A DNA stretch of 33,485 nucleotides. Origin: Peptoniphilus_A sp050943655 (GTDB lineage Bacteria; Bacillota; Clostridia; Tissierellales; Peptoniphilaceae). This document shows positions 32,060 through 33,485 of the stretch, piece after piece. How positions within the stretch are numbered: position 1 is the first letter of the stretch; the number at the start of each line of letters is the position of its first letter. A program made the translations under genes and the position numbers. A model generated the notes under the pieces. It saw nothing but the letters and a program-made list of their open reading frames with translations, did no database searches and was not told the DNA's origin. The DNA is taken from NCBI RefSeq assembly GCF_050943655.1, contig NZ_JBMNPQ010000010.1, positions 1 through 33,485 of the forward strand, read 5' to 3'.

Positions 32060-32422
32060 TTATTCACATTCAGTTAGTGTTACGACCTTAATTCTGGAAT
32101 CTTTCCAGCTCGCATCGTCGCCAAGATTTTCTACAATTTTAATAAGTAACTCATCCTCTTCGTTTACCTCGCAAAATGGGCTAACCCTAATTTTGGAGTC
32201 GAAAGGAATCTCTTCTACAACATCACCTAAGTCAACTTTTGTGATGCACCTATTTACCAAATTTTTCTTCTCATCATCGTCTTTTACTTTTACATATTTT
32301 CCGTTTTTTCTAGTATAAAAAAAAATCTCTCTATTAAATTTTTCCATATAATAGTCTTCATAAACGGCGCATGAAAGTTGAAAACTTCCAAGTGGGTTAG
32401 TATCAAAAATTACTTTTTTCAT
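32060..32422 (-). CDS. hypothetical protein
   Basis: 120 residues from ATG 32422. The longer form starting at 32440 is rejected because that ATG lies on the -10 box TATAAT (32439-32444); AGGTG is 5 nt before 32422. No signal peptide or membrane helix; acidic overall with a DDDEKK loop. The beta-rich C-terminal part (SKIRVSPFCEVNEEDELLIKIVENLGDD) resembles no family I recognise. Monocistronic between convergent and co-directional neighbours. A 12-bp inverted repeat overlaps its promoter region. Confidence 0.7.
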   Translation of the reverse strand: MKKVIFDTNPLGSFQLSCAVYEDYYMEKFNREIFFYTRKNGKYVKVKDDDEKKNLVNRCITKVDLGDVVEEIPFDSKIRVSPFCEVNEEDELLIKIVENLGDDASWKDSRIKVVTLTECE

Positions 32423-32438
32423 CATCTCACCTGGAAGC

Positions 32439-32444
32439 ATTATA
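32439..32444 (-). promoter_or_regulatory. -10 box of small hypothetical gene
   Basis: Minus strand TATAAT; 16 bp upstream is TTGTTT, a weak -35. It shares bases with the rejected upstream ATG. Confidence 0.5.
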
Positions 32445-32448
32445 TCAC

Positions 32449-32491
32449 ATTTGTAAATTTAAACAAAATAATCTCCTTAAAATTTACAAAT
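32449..32491. repeat. 12-bp perfect inverted repeat
   Basis: ATTTGTAAATTT (32449-32460) and AAATTTACAAAT (32480-32491), 19 bp apart, between the SLH gene stop and the -10 of the next gene. It could be an AT-rich hairpin ending the SLH transcript or an operator. Confidence 0.7.
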
Positions 32492-32498
32492 TATATAT

Positions 32499-33386
32499 TT
32501 ATTTTTGCATATTTCTTACAAGAGAAGATAAAACTTCCTCTCTTTTCATTTCTTTTTTCGGATTAAACTTCGCATTTTCATCTAATGTCAAAATTCCACT
32601 TTCAAGTGCACTGTCAACAGATTTTTTGGCATAAGATGAAATGCTCTTGGCATCTTTTATTTTTTTTGCCTTGACGTCTTTTTCTCCAAAAATTCTTGAT
32701 GCAACTACTGCATAATCTTCACGAGTTACAGATCCCTTTGGATTAAATCTATTCTCTCCAACTCCGTTCATTATTCCAAGATCATAGGCAACATTTACAT
32801 ATTTGTTATCTGTATCAGTAAAGTGATTTACTGAACCTTGAGAAGTTCTCTTGTGAAGACTTGCGTAGGCTTTAACTGCAACTTCCGCTAGCTCTTCTCT
32901 TGTTACATTCATTTTAGTATTTGGAAACATCGTATTAGAGACAATATTTAAACTCTTAGCTTTATTGATATCATTAAGTGCCCACGCACTTGAATTTCTA
33001 GACAAAGGTGCATCTCCCAAGTGAATCATGTTTGTAAAAGGAGAAGCATTTTTATTTTTATCAACATATCTAAGTCTAAAGCAATATCCATTTTTATCGC
33101 TCATAAAGTTTTTTAAATCATCTTCTGTTAAAGTTACAGAGTTTTTTGCTCCATTTGCATCAACATCTTTAATGATAGATTTTTTACTTTGGCTAATCCA
33201 TTTGTCATTGTTTAGTACATCAATCTCAACTTTTAAATCCTTAGCCTTTGCCTTATCCATTTCAAATTTATAAGTATTATCTATCTTTGATGCTACAATT
33301 CTTGTAGGGGCACTTAACTTTGCTCCCGCAAAAATATTAATTGGCAACATTAAAATCGCCAAAATAGTTACAAAAATTTTTTTCAT
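32499..33386 (-). CDS. secreted S-layer-homology (SLH) domain protein
   Basis: 295 residues from ATG 33386; a GTG at 33395 lies too close to the GAGG ribosome site. Signal peptide about 1-20 (KKIFVTILAILMLPINIFA). Residues ~25-125 form a fibronectin-like beta domain (APTRIVASKIDNTYKFEM, YCFRLRYVDKNKNASPF). The C-terminal ~170 residues hold three SLH repeats (WALNDINKAKSLNIV and MNVTREELAEVAVKAY; FTDTDNKYVNVAYDLGIMNG and SVTREDYAVVASRIFG; ISSYAKKSVDSALESGIL and EMKREEVLSSLVRNM). SLH domains bind cell-wall polymers, so the protein sits on the cell surface. The second repeat is the most canonical. Confidence 0.92.
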   Translation of the reverse strand: MKKIFVTILAILMLPINIFAGAKLSAPTRIVASKIDNTYKFEMDKAKAKDLKVEIDVLNNDKWISQSKKSIIKDVDANGAKNSVTLTEDDLKNFMSDKNGYCFRLRYVDKNKNASPFTNMIHLGDAPLSRNSSAWALNDINKAKSLNIVSNTMFPNTKMNVTREELAEVAVKAYASLHKRTSQGSVNHFTDTDNKYVNVAYDLGIMNGVGENRFNPKGSVTREDYAVVASRIFGEKDVKAKKIKDAKSISSYAKKSVDSALESGILTLDENAKFNPKKEMKREEVLSSLVRNMQK

Positions 33387-33407
33387 TTCTTTCACCTCGA
33401 CTATGGT

Positions 33408-33413
33408 ATATTA
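33408..33413 (-). promoter_or_regulatory. SLH gene -10 box
   Basis: Minus strand TAATAT about 22 bp before ATG 33386; no typical -35, but operator-like repeats lie directly upstream. Confidence 0.4.
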
Positions 33414-33432
33414 CCAAATATAAAATCATATT

Positions 33433-33478
33433 TGTAATTTATTTAGCCTTTGTAATCATTTTGTAATTATTTTGTTAA
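33433..33478 (-). promoter_or_regulatory. phased direct repeats, possible response-regulator boxes
   Basis: Minus strand TTAACA (33473-33478), ATTACA (33462-33467), ATTACA (33451-33456) at exact 11-bp steps, and another ATTACA at 33433-33438. The layout resembles OmpR/PhoP-type direct repeats (6-mers with 5-bp spacers) placed upstream of a promoter lacking a -35. Confidence 0.45.
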
Positions 33479-33485
33479 TTCTCTG

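Noticed and set aside
1..33485. CRISPR array, prophage, transposase or restriction system
   Set aside because: No regularly spaced repeats and no matching genes; only one palindromic element and scattered promoter repeats were seen.

Overview
The window is a chromosomal segment of a low-GC Gram-positive bacterium. It is very AT-rich, with strong GGAGG-type ribosome sites, sigma-A promoters, intrinsic terminators, a CtsR/McsA/McsB/ClpC heat-shock operon, a glmS ribozyme and SLH-domain surface proteins. Gene content and codon use fit an anaerobic Clostridia/Tissierellia-type organism (Peptoniphilaceae-like). Genus cannot be fixed from the sequence alone. Almost everything is conserved housekeeping DNA. 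I see no prophage, CRISPR array, rRNA, tRNA or transposase gene.

Layout, mostly on the minus strand. 1-5.5 kb: pheS-pheT-zapA-U32 operon (the U32 gene runs off the left edge), driven by an extended -10 promoter. 5.55-7.9 kb: a secreted phosphodiester-glycosidase protein with a stalk domain. 8.0-9.7 kb: carD and a PIN/TRAM gene behind two tandem promoters; the PIN/TRAM gene appears to start at ATT. 9.7-15.6 kb: ctsR-mcsA-mcsB-clpC-radA, preceded by two CtsR operators. 15.6-18.1 kb: an EF-G-like GTPase whose terminator seems to have been split by a ~190-bp long-hairpin element. 18.2-21.4 kb: comEA, an M29 aminopeptidase, rpsD with a leader hairpin, and a DUF2007-like gene. 21.4-28.5 kb: a YeiH transporter, then a compact series (prsA-like, RelA/SpoT-like, pepD, DUF1292, radical SAM, P-loop protein, 27-residue membrane peptide, DUF6648-like) in which stop codons repeatedly sit inside the next ribosome site. 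28.6-30.7 kb: glmS with its ribozyme. 30.7-33.5 kb: a CBS/CorC membrane protein, a small unknown gene and an SLH-domain secreted protein with phased operator-like repeats.

How genes work together: the CtsR operon handles protein quality control. Its McsB lacks every guanidino-kinase catalytic motif I can place, while keeping the phosphoarginine-receptor motif RDxxRA, and ClpC has Gln at one of its two phosphoarginine-pocket glutamates. This coordinated change is the most interesting biology here. Translation and RNA genes (pheST, EF-G-like, rpsD, radical SAM, U32) and envelope genes (glmS, glycosidase, SLH, CorC-like) make up most of the rest. Comparisons with reference proteins are from memory and need alignment to confirm.
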